Of a DNA stretch of 47,010 bases, positions 25,616 to 33,137 are shown one piece after another (the stretch's first letter is position 1; the number at the start of each line of letters is the position of its first letter). The position numbers and the translations under genes were made by a program. Under the pieces are notes generated by a model, which made no database searches, was not told the DNA's origin, and was given only the letters and a program-made list of their open reading frames with translations. The DNA is taken from positions 1 to 47,010 of IMG/VR virus record IMGVR_UViG_3300009285_010022; one strand, written 5' to 3'. The DNA is from a virus.

Positions 25616-25951
25616 ATGAATATCTACACTCTAATGAAGAGACTTCGTGAAATACTTCCAATCGGAACAATTCTGCATCCAAGAAGACATATAAAATTCT
25701 CTATCAATCATTCTGTGATGATTGTAGACTTCTACATAATAACTATCCCATTCGTGACTGCAATCACAAGGAGTCTACCCACGCACGATGACTCTTCAGA
25801 GCCATTTAATGCAGACTACCTCATAAATCTTCTATGTTACTATTTTGAAACCCCCGATGATCTAGAACCCTTCATAAAATCCTACCACGTGAGTATAGGA
25901 TATAATGTTTATGATTCTGTTTCAAGTAGTTATAGTTCTAAAATCAGATAA
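25616..25951 (+). CDS. MNxYT family member 15 (long, last of first block)
   Basis: A protein of 111 residues: MNIYTLMKRLREILPIGTIL, then an unusually long hydrophobic and Tyr-rich body (V-M-I-V-D-F-Y-I-I-T-I-P-F-V) and a Ser-rich end. It does not overlap its neighbours; GAGGTAGA is the SD. It may represent fusion with unrelated sequence. A 470-bp gene-free stretch follows. Confidence 0.68.
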   Translation: MNIYTLMKRLREILPIGTILHPRRHIKFSINHSVMIVDFYIITIPFVTAITRSLPTHDDSSEPFNADYLINLLCYYFETPDDLEPFIKSYHVSIGYNVYDSVSSSYSSKIR

Positions 25952-26420
25952 ATTTTTCGAATTTTTTCTACAACATGATCCTTTCTTATCTTCATTTCTA
26001 GATTAAAAATGAATTCAAAAATTTAAGAAACAAAAGTATAAGGTTGGTTATAGCGGGTATACCCTGCTTGTAGTTATACAGTTAATGTAAAGCCTATATT
26101 ATCTCATAAGGTTTCTTAAGTTTCAAAAATTTCGATTAAATCATTTCTTCGATTGAATCATCAAGAGGTTAATACTTCTAAGTTACTAAGAAATCATTTT
26201 TCGAACGAATCAACGAGGGGTCAATAGGTAGTATGGTAGTTCGTAAGTTACTAAGAAATCATTTTTATCGACTAATTCATCGGGTGGTCATAACAAGTAA
26301 TAGTGCCTTACGCCCAAAATAACATGGGGTAGGGGGTGATTAGTGAAGTCAAATAACAACATAACAATCTAACTGTGGTGATAACCTAATGTGTGACAAT
26401 CTAACAATGGAGGTGATAAC
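25952..26420. repeat. Gene-free region with imperfect direct repeats
   Basis: No convincing ORF. Repeats of the form AAATCATTT-TTCGA-AATCA-GGGTCA start at 26138, 26191 and 26256; two of them share the longer GTTACTAAGAAATCATTTTT exactly. TTCGATTAAATCAT and TTCGATTGAATCAT also stand side by side at 26131-26160. Upstream there is a perfect GGGTATACCC palindrome. The layout could suit an iteron-like origin, regulatory binding sites, or gene remnants; I cannot decide. Confidence 0.6.
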
Positions 26421-26597
26421 ATGTGGTGGGATGTATTACCGTTCGTGTCGTTAGTGATGTTTCTATTTGCTATGGTGTGGGGTTTGCATGACATCATCAG
26501 AGGAAGCAGGGTAATAGGAGGAATTGTGTTGTTCTTTTCAACCTTTGGTGCGGTTGCTCATATGTGGGCAATCATAATGTTCGTACTAGGGAGGTGA
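26421..26597 (+). CDS. Small membrane protein, two TM segments
   Basis: A protein of 58 residues with SD GGAGGTGATA. Two hydrophobic segments (about residues 5-22 and 33-55) are separated by the charged turn D-I-I-R-G-S-R. Size and topology resemble small holins or superinfection-exclusion proteins, but nothing here specifies which. Its stop overlaps the next GGAGGTGA-like site. Confidence 0.65.
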   Translation: MWWDVLPFVSLVMFLFAMVWGLHDIIRGSRVIGGIVLFFSTFGAVAHMWAIIMFVLGR

Positions 26598-26680
26598 TAA
26601 AAATGATTAACAACTCAACAATGTAGATGCCTTAGTGTTAACTTATCAACATAACAATTTAACAAAAGAAAGGAATAATT

Positions 26681-26836
26681 ATGAGACCAATGTTTGAGTG
26701 TGATAGGGGATTCAATATATACCAAACGCTTGAGGGCTACTTTGTAGTGGCTCTCTATTTGGGTCACATTCAGGTCAGAGGCCCTTGGGATAGGGTTACT
26801 CCGGCTATACTGGAGGGGTTGCGCCTGACCGCATAG
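26681..26836 (+). CDS. Small protein of unknown function
   Basis: A protein of 51 residues beginning MRPMFECDRGFN, with Y-F-V-V-A-L-Y-L-G-H-I and R-G-P-W-D. SD AAAGGAAT. It is preceded by one of three similar 50-bp intergenic elements. Coding is supported by clean codon structure and higher GC than the array. Confidence 0.55.
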   Translation: MRPMFECDRGFNIYQTLEGYFVVALYLGHIQVRGPWDRVTPAILEGLRLTA

Positions 26837-26853
26837 GGAGGGAGGTGACATGT

Positions 26854-27015
26854 ATGGGACGACCGGTGATTGGAAGTATAATGCACCGTGTCAATCCACT
26901 TCACATCTATTGTAGAATTATTGACCTTGGTTTCAGTAAACTCACAGCCAAACGTCTAGCCTCAATTCTAACCTACTTGTCTAATCTTTTAATCTATGGG
27001 AGAAAATTAACATGA
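26854..27015 (+). CDS. Small basic protein of unknown function
   Basis: A protein of 53 residues beginning MGRPVIGSIMHR. The start is the second of two nearby ATGs; it lies 5 nt after GGAGGTGA, whereas the first is too close and its frame stops after 21 codons. The stop overlaps the next ATG (ATGA). Mixed hydrophobic and basic, possibly a helix-turn-helix-sized peptide (F-S-K-L-T-A-K-R-L-A-S). Confidence 0.5.
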   Translation: MGRPVIGSIMHRVNPLHIYCRIIDLGFSKLTAKRLASILTYLSNLLIYGRKLT

Positions 27016-27269
27016 TAGGAAACGAAGGTTTGAGAAGTGTCTATTTCGGATTCACCGGCAGAATGAAAGCCGGTGATGTTAACAACAAGGGTGCTGTGTC
27101 CAGGTCCGTTGGACAGAAGAAACCCAATATCAACAATATTGACAAAGGGCTCACTGAGAGCCTGGAGTTGGTGTTGGAGTTGGAGCGCAAGGAAAGGTCG
27201 CTCAAGTGCGACATCACACGCATTGGTGATGTGATCAGGAGAAGGCGCAGGAAGGAGGTGACAGAGTAA
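27012..27269 (+). CDS. Small basic protein with C-terminal coiled coil
   Basis: A protein of 85 residues. The N-terminus has Y-F-G-F-T-G-R-M-K-A-G-D-V; residues ~45-70 form a charged coiled coil (L-E-L-V-L-E-L-E-R-K-E-R) followed by R-R-R-R-R-K. Probably nucleic-acid-binding or oligomeric; no family recognised. GC is distinctly higher than in the MNxYT genes. Confidence 0.6.
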   Translation: MIGNEGLRSVYFGFTGRMKAGDVNNKGAVSRSVGQKKPNINNIDKGLTESLELVLELERKERSLKCDITRIGDVIRRRRRKEVTE

Positions 27270-27460
27270 TGACTAAGAAAGAAACATTGGCTATTTTTGA
27301 GAAAGCAAGTCAGCTTGTTGATGAACGGCTTGCTAAAGTTGCTAAGTCAATTAACAGTCATACACTTTATGGTATTCGGGTCACCTGTGAACATGCTATT
27401 GGAACTAGAGCAACTAATGTTCAAGTAATCAAAATTGCTAAGATTCTTGGAATCATTTAA
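27269..27460 (+). CDS. Small helical protein of unknown function
   Basis: A protein of 63 residues beginning MTKKETLAIFEKAS. The C-terminal part (I-G-T-R-A-T-N-V-Q-V-I-K-I-A-K-I-L-G) resembles the recognition half of a helix-turn-helix, so it may bind DNA. The ATG shares a base with the previous TAA stop, and GGAGGTGA lies upstream. Confidence 0.6.
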   Translation: MTKKETLAIFEKASQLVDERLAKVAKSINSHTLYGIRVTCEHAIGTRATNVQVIKIAKILGII

Positions 27461-27533
27461 TTAACTATTACTAACTTGTAGATGCACTATTAACTAGATA
27501 ATCATAACCTTTAACAAAGAATAGGAGAATATT

Positions 27534-27707
27534 ATGAAAAAGAGATTATTTTGGGTATGGCGTGATACGTTAGGCTGGTTTGGATGCTCAGGTGAAGGGC
27601 CACAGAGGACGGCCTTTGGAGTGCCAGTGGTTGTGAGGATTGAAGGGGAAGTTGTGCATTTCGGGTTCCGTTCTTATGAGGACTGGCAAAGAGCCGAAGG
27701 GAGGTGA
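27534..27707 (+). CDS. Small Trp-rich protein of unknown function
   Basis: A protein of 57 residues: MKKRLFWVWRDTLGWFG, then a V-P-V-V-V-R-I-E-G-E-V-V-H-F-G-F strand pair and D-W-Q-R-A-E-G-R. SD TAGGAG. Overlaps an SD for whatever follows. It shares the W-D/R-x-V-x-G style of a small beta hairpin with the 51-residue gene upstream, and the same intergenic element precedes both. Confidence 0.55.
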   Translation: MKKRLFWVWRDTLGWFGCSGEGPQRTAFGVPVVVRIEGEVVHFGFRSYEDWQRAEGR

Positions 27708-27780
27708 CAAACATGATAAACAATATAGATGCTCAATTAACCAGATCATCATAACCCTTTTGAAAGATAGGAGATATGAT

Positions 27781-27924
27781 ATGAAGAGTATGGCAGTGTT
27801 CTTTTGTGTTTGCGGGTGTGTTTTCATTCTTTGCAGGATTATTTACAGAATGATTAAGATTTTCCCTGTGGCTGTGTACTTCACTGTCAAGGCTTTTTTG
27901 AAAGATGCCAACCTTGATTATTAG
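27781..27924 (+). CDS. Small single-TM protein
   Basis: A protein of 47 residues: MKSMAVFFCVCGCVFILCRIIYRM then a short basic and hydrophobic tail. One transmembrane helix with three Cys. The start follows TAGGAGATATGAT; the frame is open far upstream, but only this ATG has an SD. Confidence 0.55.
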   Translation: MKSMAVFFCVCGCVFILCRIIYRMIKIFPVAVYFTVKAFLKDANLDY

Positions 27925-27933
27925 GAGGGTGAA

Positions 27934-28149
27934 ATGAACTTGTATACATTAAGCCGATTAAAAAGAGGAGATTTTGTTCAATTAACAGATTTAATTGAAC
28001 AAAAAGAATCACCTGACTATCAAGCGCCAGAAGTGGCAAAGGTTCTTTCAAATGATTTTGTAAAAAAGTTCATTTCATTTGAAACTAAGAGCCTGGTGGT
28101 GAGGTATAAATATAATTCACTTAGAAAAGAATTTATTATCAAAAGGTGA
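27934..28149 (+). CDS. MNxYT family member 16
   Basis: A protein of 71 residues: MNLYTLSRLKRGDFVQLT, ending in a basic E-F-I-I-K-R. An isolated copy among unrelated small genes; it has its own SD TAGGAGGGTG rather than an ATGA joint. Confidence 0.76.
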   Translation: MNLYTLSRLKRGDFVQLTDLIEQKESPDYQAPEVAKVLSNDFVKKFISFETKSLVVRYKYNSLRKEFIIKR

Positions 28150-28157
28150 GGTGACAA

Positions 28158-28373
28158 ATGAAGGTTGTGAAAGTTATTGATTCAACAGAACTGAGAGGGG
28201 ATTCTGGGCGTGTCTACTTTGCTCAGATCACGGTAGGATTTGCCGTATTCTACTCAGACATTGATCCTACAAAGTTGGAAAACCTCTGCAATCATAGATG
28301 GTCATTGTTCAGGACTTATGACAAAGGAATCGCTTCCAATATCTTTGATGCTTGGAAGTCAAACAAGATCTAG
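28158..28373 (+). CDS. Small protein of unknown function
   Basis: A protein of 71 residues beginning MKVVKVIDSTELRGD. Strand-rich first half (V-Y-F-A-Q-I-T-V-G-F-A-V-F-Y) then a C-terminal helix with W-S-L-F-R and D-A-W-K-S. SD GAGGTGACAA. No family recognised. Confidence 0.6.
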   Translation: MKVVKVIDSTELRGDSGRVYFAQITVGFAVFYSDIDPTKLENLCNHRWSLFRTYDKGIASNIFDAWKSNKI

Positions 28374-28389
28374 TTGAAGGAGGTGATAT

Positions 28390-28524
28390 ATGTGGAATAA
28401 TCAGCAAGTAACTATTCGAGGTCCACCCATGCGGAACGGAGTATTCTATTATCCTGTAACTCAATTAATTGATAACCAAACAATCTTAATGTGGATGGTT
28501 AATTCTGGTATAAATCTTTCATAA
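28390..28524 (+). CDS. Small protein of unknown function
   Basis: A protein of 44 residues: MWNNQQVTIRGPPMRNG, then V-F-Y-Y-P-V. Perfect SD GGAGGTGATA. The I-R-G-P-P segment recurs in a 12-residue ORF at 29621, suggesting duplication and decay. Confidence 0.5.
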   Translation: MWNNQQVTIRGPPMRNGVFYYPVTQLIDNQTILMWMVNSGINLS

Positions 28525-28536
28525 AGGAGAAATACA

Positions 28537-28824
28537 ATGGGAAATTTGACGTTTGGTCGTTCGGATGGTAGTGACCTTCGCGTTGGTCAGATTCGCATGG
28601 CACATCTTAGCCACAGAGTGGATGAGGAAGCCCTTCGTACTGGAAGGGGTGCTGTTAAGGTAGAGGTGATGAGAATCGTCGGAACTATGGTGACGGTGAA
28701 GATCGTCAAGACCGGAACCATCATTCGGATCGACAAGAGAGGATTCAGGCCGATGGCTGAAAAGAAAGCCATGGAATTGAAGGTAAACGAACTGGTTAGC
28801 AAATTCAATGGCGCAAGAGCTTGA
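28537..28824 (+). CDS. Basic beta-rich protein of unknown function
   Basis: A protein of 95 residues: MGNLTFGRSDGSDLRVG, then V-K-V-E-V-M-R-I-V-G-T-M-V-T-V-K-I-V and a C-terminal helix. GC near 50 percent, well above the array, and a strong AAAGGAGAAA SD suggest high expression. The strand pattern would suit a small nucleic-acid-binding barrel. Confidence 0.6.
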   Translation: MGNLTFGRSDGSDLRVGQIRMAHLSHRVDEEALRTGRGAVKVEVMRIVGTMVTVKIVKTGTIIRIDKRGFRPMAEKKAMELKVNELVSKFNGARA

Positions 28825-29003
28825 ACATTAAGTTCTTCGAGTATGACAATGTAACCAAGTTAACTAAAATCATAAAATACCCGAATGTGATTTATAAGAA
28901 TGGGAAACGCTGGACACTTGCAATTCACAGCACAATCTTAGATAGGAAGAGTTCATTTCATATGGTAATTGGTAAACTAAGATATATGACTTCTAGGAGG
29001 TGA
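28821..29003 (+). CDS. Small protein with TTG start
   Basis: A protein of 60 residues starting at TTG inside the preceding stop (TTGA joint): MNIKFFEYDNVTKL. Strands N-V-I-Y-K-N-G-K-R-W-T-L and F-H-M-V-I-G-K-L. The M-N start may be coincidence; the family's Y-T and G-T-K-V are missing. Real coding is likely but not certain. Confidence 0.45.
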   Translation: MNIKFFEYDNVTKLTKIIKYPNVIYKNGKRWTLAIHSTILDRKSSFHMVIGKLRYMTSRR

Positions 29004-29006
29004 CAG

Positions 29007-29249
29007 ATGAACCTCTATTCACTACAAAAACTTAAGAAAGCAAACATCGTAAAGGTAACTGATGAACTTAATGATTTCAATGGAGATCCATATACTCACT
29101 CAATTGTGTATGTAGTTGTAAATAATGATCCTAAAAATAAAAATATAACATTAGCTACTAATATTTACGATAAAGAGACAAGAACAACATTTGATTATAA
29201 AATATTCACTAACTATCCTAAAACCACACTTACTAAACTTACTAACTAG
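29007..29249 (+). CDS. MNxYT family member 17
   Basis: A protein of 80 residues: MNLYSLQKLKKANIVKVTD, so Thr is Ser and the Gly is lost. The end (P-K-T-T-L-T-K-L-T-N) lacks the acidic tail. SD GGAGGTGACAG. Confidence 0.7.
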   Translation: MNLYSLQKLKKANIVKVTDELNDFNGDPYTHSIVYVVVNNDPKNKNITLATNIYDKETRTTFDYKIFTNYPKTTLTKLTN

Positions 29250-29259
29250 GAGGTGACAA

Positions 29260-29607
29260 ATGAATAAATATACAAGCAAGGAGTTAATGAAAGAATTAAA
29301 AGGTAAACTTAGATTTGGAACAATTGTGAGGCTGACCCAAACGTATGGGCGATTATCCAAAGATGATTTATTAGATGTTAAAAAAGTATATGAATCTAGA
29401 TCACACAGGGGTGTTGATTCTAAGTTACTTCAAATAGATCCAATTGATGGTGGTTTTTACGATGAGGAAGTTAATATTAATGATGTAGAGATTGTAATGG
29501 ATGCACCTAAAATCAAATGTCCAAACTGCAATCATGTATTTCACTTTGATATTTATAAATATGAAAAACTATTAGAAAAATTTATGAAAAAACTTAGAGG
29601 CTGGTAA
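29260..29607 (+). CDS. MNxYT family member 18 with C-terminal CxxC extension
   Basis: A protein of 115 residues: MNKYTSKELMKELKGKLRFG, a typical body ending N-D-V-E-I-V-M-D, then an extra ~35 residues with C-P-N-C-N-H-V-F-H-F and a Lys-rich helix. The CxxC and the two His could bind metal. The only copy with an added domain after the barrel-like body. SD GGAGGTGACAA. Confidence 0.72.
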   Translation: MNKYTSKELMKELKGKLRFGTIVRLTQTYGRLSKDDLLDVKKVYESRSHRGVDSKLLQIDPIDGGFYDEEVNINDVEIVMDAPKIKCPNCNHVFHFDIYKYEKLLEKFMKKLRGW

Positions 29608-29620
29608 GGAGATGACAACC

Positions 29621-29659
29621 ATGCAATGCATTAGAGGCCCGCCTTTTAGTGCCAGATAA
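29621..29659 (+). CDS. Micro-ORF, 12 codons
   Basis: MQCIRGPPFSAR, with GGAGATGACA as SD. It shares I-R-G-P-P with the 44-residue gene at 28390 and may be the remnant of a copy, or a leader peptide just upstream of the promoter at 29674. Confidence 0.3.
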   Translation: MQCIRGPPFSAR

Positions 29660-29673
29660 CTGTATTTTTAACC

Positions 29674-29703
29674 TTGCAATTAACATTTAGCCTATGGTAT
29701 AGT
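29674..29703 (+). promoter_or_regulatory. Promoter of the metallopeptidase-VWA / MoxR pair
   Basis: TTGCAA, 18 bp, TATAGT. It lies 25 bp before the ATG at 29728, with SD TTAGGAGG between. The weaker -10 and 18-bp spacing make it a variant of the repeated promoter type. Confidence 0.62.
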
Positions 29704-29727
29704 AAACCATTAACTTAGGAGGGTATT

Positions 29728-30864
29728 ATGGACAAGAAAACAAAGGCAATGATTGCTCTGAGGGCATCTATTGCTGATCAATGGGAGCCATTCTACACAT
29801 GCGCTTTAGGTTCGGCGTGTGATGTAGATTGGGCAAGGCTTTCAGGAGCCTATGCTTGTGTCTATCATAAAGGAAATGGTAGATTTCAAATCTTTGTCAA
29901 TGAGGACATGGTAGATGAACCACTAGATGTCCTCCAGTATGAAGTCAAACATGAACTATGGCATGTACTGTTGGGGCATCTAACTAACAGATTCCATTCT
30001 GTTCTGTTTGCTGATAGTGAAAGGGCAAATGTTGCACAAGACATAGCCCTGAATTGTTGTATTCAAATTCCAGATAAAATAGCAAAGGAAAGACAAACAG
30101 CAGAAGTATGGAAAGTAGATCCAGATAAAACAACAGAGTTCTACTATCATGCACTAGAAGGAAATACAAAACTTCCTAATCTTAAAGAAATAACATTAGA
30201 AGAACTAATGCAAATGATTAAAAATGGCGAAAAAGTAAACTTTAAATTCATTGATACCATCAAAGGCAAACCTCTTGAAGAACACGAAATGCAAGAGGTG
30301 ATGAATAGGATCGGCCAGTTGGCAGGAGCAATGCCTGGTGATTTATTGAGGGCATTGAATCGTGAACGTGGTATCAACTTCCAAATGATGGAAAAGATGA
30401 TGCGTAACATGGTTGATCCTGATGGCAACAAAGGGATCAAGAAAACATGGGCGTATGCTAATCGTAGAAATCCAACATTTAGAGGCAAAGTAAGGAGAAT
30501 GATGGCCAGGATCTTCCTTATCCTGGATTCATCAGGATCAATTACACAGCAACAACTCAACGTATTTGCTGGAACTTTGCACAGTCTGTCTGAATACTGC
30601 AAAATATTTGTGGCAGTAACGGATGCTCAGGTGCATGAAAAATTCTGGTTCAAAGGTCACTTGTCTAAGGTGACGGGAGGAGGTGGCACGGTATTTCACG
30701 ACGCATTCAAATTAGCAGAGGAAATGAGGTTTACTAACATTGCAATTCTAACAGACGGGTATTGCGACTACCCGGACAAGACCACGGCAAAGCAGGTCTT
30801 GTGGGGCATTATTGAGAACAAAGAATTCAAGCCGAAGTTCGGCAATGTCATTCACCTTAAATAA
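29728..30864 (+). CDS. Metallopeptidase-like / VWA-domain protein (DUF2201-type)
   Basis: A protein of 378 residues. The N-terminal part has a zinc-peptidase signature H-E-L-W-H (75-79) with L-L-G-H following, as in the putative metallopeptidase domain of DUF2201-type proteins. The C-terminal third is VWA-like, with MIDAS D-S-S-G-S (267-271), T-G-G-G-G-T near 315 and I-L-T-D-G near 343. Together with the adjacent AAA+ ATPase it forms a MoxR-VWA pair, a widespread arrangement linked to assembly or metal-cofactor insertion. The target in this phage is unknown. Confidence 0.82.
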   Translation: MDKKTKAMIALRASIADQWEPFYTCALGSACDVDWARLSGAYACVYHKGNGRFQIFVNEDMVDEPLDVLQYEVKHELWHVLLGHLTNRFHSVLFADSERANVAQDIALNCCIQIPDKIAKERQTAEVWKVDPDKTTEFYYHALEGNTKLPNLKEITLEELMQMIKNGEKVNFKFIDTIKGKPLEEHEMQEVMNRIGQLAGAMPGDLLRALNRERGINFQMMEKMMRNMVDPDGNKGIKKTWAYANRRNPTFRGKVRRMMARIFLILDSSGSITQQQLNVFAGTLHSLSEYCKIFVAVTDAQVHEKFWFKGHLSKVTGGGGTVFHDAFKLAEEMRFTNIAILTDGYCDYPDKTTAKQVLWGIIENKEFKPKFGNVIHLK

Positions 30865-30882
30865 GAAAGGGAGGAAATGATT

Positions 30883-31890
30883 ATGGAACTTTACAAGAGT
30901 TTGGTTACGGTAAAGGAAATGGTGAAGGCAATGGACATGTGTGCCAATGCTGGTATGACTCCAGTATTTGAGGGAGAGTCAGGCATTGGTAAGACTCAAC
31001 AGATCAGGGCTTATGCTAATGATCGAAAGATGGATCTGGTTGAGTTGAATTGTGCAACTCTATTTGTGGAAGATTTTGGCGCAATCAGAGATGATGGCAA
31101 CTTTGTAAAGTTCAGGCTGAATGCTATCTTTGATATCAAGAGGCCAACTGTGGTGTTCTATGATGAATTCAGCAGAGCCCGTGGGGATTTACGTAACGCA
31201 TTAATGAGTGCCATAAACGAGAACATGATTTATGGTACAAAGCTCAGTGGCAAAATCCAGAATGTTGTTGCAATGAACCCTCCAACTCAGGACTATGGTG
31301 ACACTGATGATCCGTTTGTGGATCTAGCAACCACACGGAGATACTCGATATTCAGTGTCATTCACAAGGCACAGGACTGGCTTGATTGGGCAGTTGAAAA
31401 CAAGGTACATGAACAAGTAATCAGATTCATAAGGAAAAACGAAGTGATGTTGGTGTACGGGCAAGCGTGCCCAAGACAATGGGTTAAGATGAGTAACGTC
31501 TTAAAGATTGATGGAATTGAGGGTGTTAGGATGGTTGCTAATGGTTGTTTGGGCATAGCAGCACGGCATTTTATCGAACACCTCATGGAGAGGAAGGTGA
31601 TAACAGTCGATGATGTGTTAAAGAGGTACGCCGGGGTAAGGGATGAAGTAATTAAGGATAAGCAGCTTCAACTGGCTCTTGGTTCTGAAATTGCAGCCAA
31701 GAGGTTGGAGAAAACGTACAAAACAAACTATCTGGCATTCATCATGGACCTGTCTGAAGAGATCAGATATCAGGTTGTTAAGTTAATTGTGGAACAGAAA
31801 ACAGATGAGGAAGAAAGGGACATGGTGTATGGATGGCATGACAGCAATGCTGCTTTGAAAGAGTTCATGGAAAAACAATCAGATTATTAA
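30883..31890 (+). CDS. MoxR-type AAA+ ATPase
   Basis: A protein of 335 residues: Walker A G-E-S-G-I-G-K-T (31-38), Walker B V-V-F-Y-D-E (90-95), sensor 1 V-V-A-M-N-P-P (128-134) and Arg residues at T-T-R-R-Y (151-154), then a helical lid. The start is the second ATG, 8 nt after GGGAGG; an ATG 6 nt earlier is too close. It is co-transcribed with the metallopeptidase-VWA gene 13-18 bp upstream and probably remodels its partner or substrate. Confidence 0.84.
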   Translation: MELYKSLVTVKEMVKAMDMCANAGMTPVFEGESGIGKTQQIRAYANDRKMDLVELNCATLFVEDFGAIRDDGNFVKFRLNAIFDIKRPTVVFYDEFSRARGDLRNALMSAINENMIYGTKLSGKIQNVVAMNPPTQDYGDTDDPFVDLATTRRYSIFSVIHKAQDWLDWAVENKVHEQVIRFIRKNEVMLVYGQACPRQWVKMSNVLKIDGIEGVRMVANGCLGIAARHFIEHLMERKVITVDDVLKRYAGVRDEVIKDKQLQLALGSEIAAKRLEKTYKTNYLAFIMDLSEEIRYQVVKLIVEQKTDEEERDMVYGWHDSNAALKEFMEKQSDY

Positions 31891-31937
31891 CATATAACCG
31901 AGGGGCTTTCACCCCCTCAAGATTGGAGGTGATAAAT

Positions 31938-32159
31938 TTGAACCAGTATACCTTTAACAAAGAATTTAAAGTAGGAACTAGAATCTATCATCAAAATCAT
32001 GGAGAAGTTTTTATATCTGAAATCCTATATTCACACTTTAACAATAACATAGTATTTGGGCTAAAGTTAAATAGCCTAATAAATGGTAAACGAGTAATGT
32101 TAAGGACTCTTAGAAAATTTTCAGAAGAATATAACAATGGGGATTTCTATAAATTATGA
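31938..32159 (+). CDS. MNxYT family member 19 (TTG start)
   Basis: A protein of 73 residues: MNQYTFNKEFKVGTRIY, starting at TTG 4 nt after GGAGGTGAT. The family alignment fixes this start. It ends Y-N-N-G-D-F-Y-K-L. Coupled to the next copy by ATGA. Confidence 0.75.
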   Translation: MNQYTFNKEFKVGTRIYHQNHGEVFISEILYSHFNNNIVFGLKLNSLINGKRVMLRTLRKFSEEYNNGDFYKL

Positions 32160-32377
32160 ACATGTATACACTGAAAAAAGAATATCCGATTGGAACCATA
32201 TTTAGCTCACATCTTTTTAACAAATTAACCATAACTAATTACACCTATAGTGACCAATTAAAAACCATTTTAGTCCACATATCTTTAGATAATGGTGAAC
32301 GTTATGGGCATTATGAACTTAATCACTTTCTTCATAATATTGGTAAAATATGGGATAAAGGAGAAAGAAAATGGTAG
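32156..32377 (+). CDS. MNxYT family member 20
   Basis: A protein of 73 residues: MNMYTLKKEYPIGTIFSS, ending in the basic W-D-K-G-E-R-K-W, so the usual acidic tail is absent. Overlaps the next gene's start by 7 nt. Confidence 0.75.
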   Translation: MNMYTLKKEYPIGTIFSSHLFNKLTITNYTYSDQLKTILVHISLDNGERYGHYELNHFLHNIGKIWDKGERKW

Positions 32378-33096
32378 AGATTATGAAAAAGAGTGTTGGC
32401 AATGGTGTGATTTCAAGTGCAGTTAACTCTTTAGCAACCGAAATGGAGGGTGAAATGATGGAGAAACAGTCTATGGTGGACCAATTGGTGCAAGAAATTG
32501 ATGAAACTGATTCAAAAACAGCGAAAGTTGAGTCAAAAACGTCCAAAGTTGGTCCAAAAAAGAGGAAAGTTGGGCCAAAAAAGAGCAATGAAAAATCGAA
32601 GGGAGGTGACATCATGAACAAGGATCTGTCTCCAAGGCAGAAGGCAGAGGCTCTCCTTATGAGAGTATGTAAGGAGATGGGCATTCGTGTCCAGAGGATT
32701 CAACCTAAGAGAGACATTCAGCACAAGCCCGGAGCACTTCAAGCAGTCAGGGCTGATGGCCTCAAGGTAGCAGTAAGAGCTGGTGATGTGTGTATCTACA
32801 GCCCTTACAGTGTGATCAAGGTTGGGCGTCCTGAGGTTGGTGGTTATCCACACGTAACCATACTCAGGCACAGTGAACCTGAAATGGAAGTAGCACTAAG
32901 AAGAGCGTTGAAGGACAAAAAGTCCAACGCTCAGTGGGCTGCTGAACTGAAGGCAACTCGTAGGACGAAAACACTTGAAACAATTGAACAGAGAAGGGTA
33001 AGGCTTGAGGCTGAACTCAAAGCGCTCAAGGAAACAGAAAAGAGCATGAAGAAAAAAGAAGTCATGCTAAAGAAACTGAAACCACAAACCGTCTAA
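32371..33096 (+). CDS. Basic protein with heptad repeats and an internal start
   Basis: A protein of 241 residues. Residues 48-75 are four 7-residue repeats (S-K-T-A-K-V-E, S-K-T-S-K-V-G, P-K-K-R-K-V-G, P-K-K-S-N-E-K) encoded by 21-bp DNA repeats. At codon 82 there is a second ATG preceded by GGGAGGTGAC, so a 160-residue product from 32614 is likely made too, and may even be the main one. The body (G-A-L-Q-A-V-R-x-D-G, A-V-R-A-G-D-V-C-I-Y-S-P) is paralogous to the gene at 35649. The C-terminus is a coiled coil. Possibly a DNA- or RNA-binding protein. Confidence 0.68.
   Translation: MVEIMKKSVGNGVISSAVNSLATEMEGEMMEKQSMVDQLVQEIDETDSKTAKVESKTSKVGPKKRKVGPKKSNEKSKGGDIMNKDLSPRQKAEALLMRVCKEMGIRVQRIQPKRDIQHKPGALQAVRADGLKVAVRAGDVCIYSPYSVIKVGRPEVGGYPHVTILRHSEPEMEVALRRALKDKKSNAQWAAELKATRRTKTLETIEQRRVRLEAELKALKETEKSMKKKEVMLKKLKPQTV
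32512..32595 (+). repeat. Four tandem 21-bp repeats
   Basis: Units start at 32512, 32533, 32554 and 32575 (TCAAAAACAGCGAAAGTTGAG and variants, last unit degenerate). They lie in frame and encode 7-residue Lys-rich repeats, so copy number could vary without breaking the gene. Confidence 0.8.
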
Positions 33097-33103
33097 AAAG
33101 GAG

Positions 33104-33130
33104 ATTGGGGAGGACAACAAACTCCCCAAT
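33104..33130 (+). terminator. Hairpin after the basic protein gene
   Basis: ATTGGGGAG and CTCCCCAAT form a perfect 9-bp stem with a 9-nt loop, 8 bp after the stop. No U run follows. It also contains the only GGAGG-like sequence before the next gene (ATG 33138), so it may mask that SD. Confidence 0.5.
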
Positions 33131-33137
33131 ACAAACT

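Noticed and set aside
32554-32580. P-K-K-R-K-V as a true eukaryotic-type nuclear localisation signal
   Set aside because: It arises from simple Lys-rich 7-residue repeats in a bacteriophage; a targeting role cannot be claimed from identity alone.
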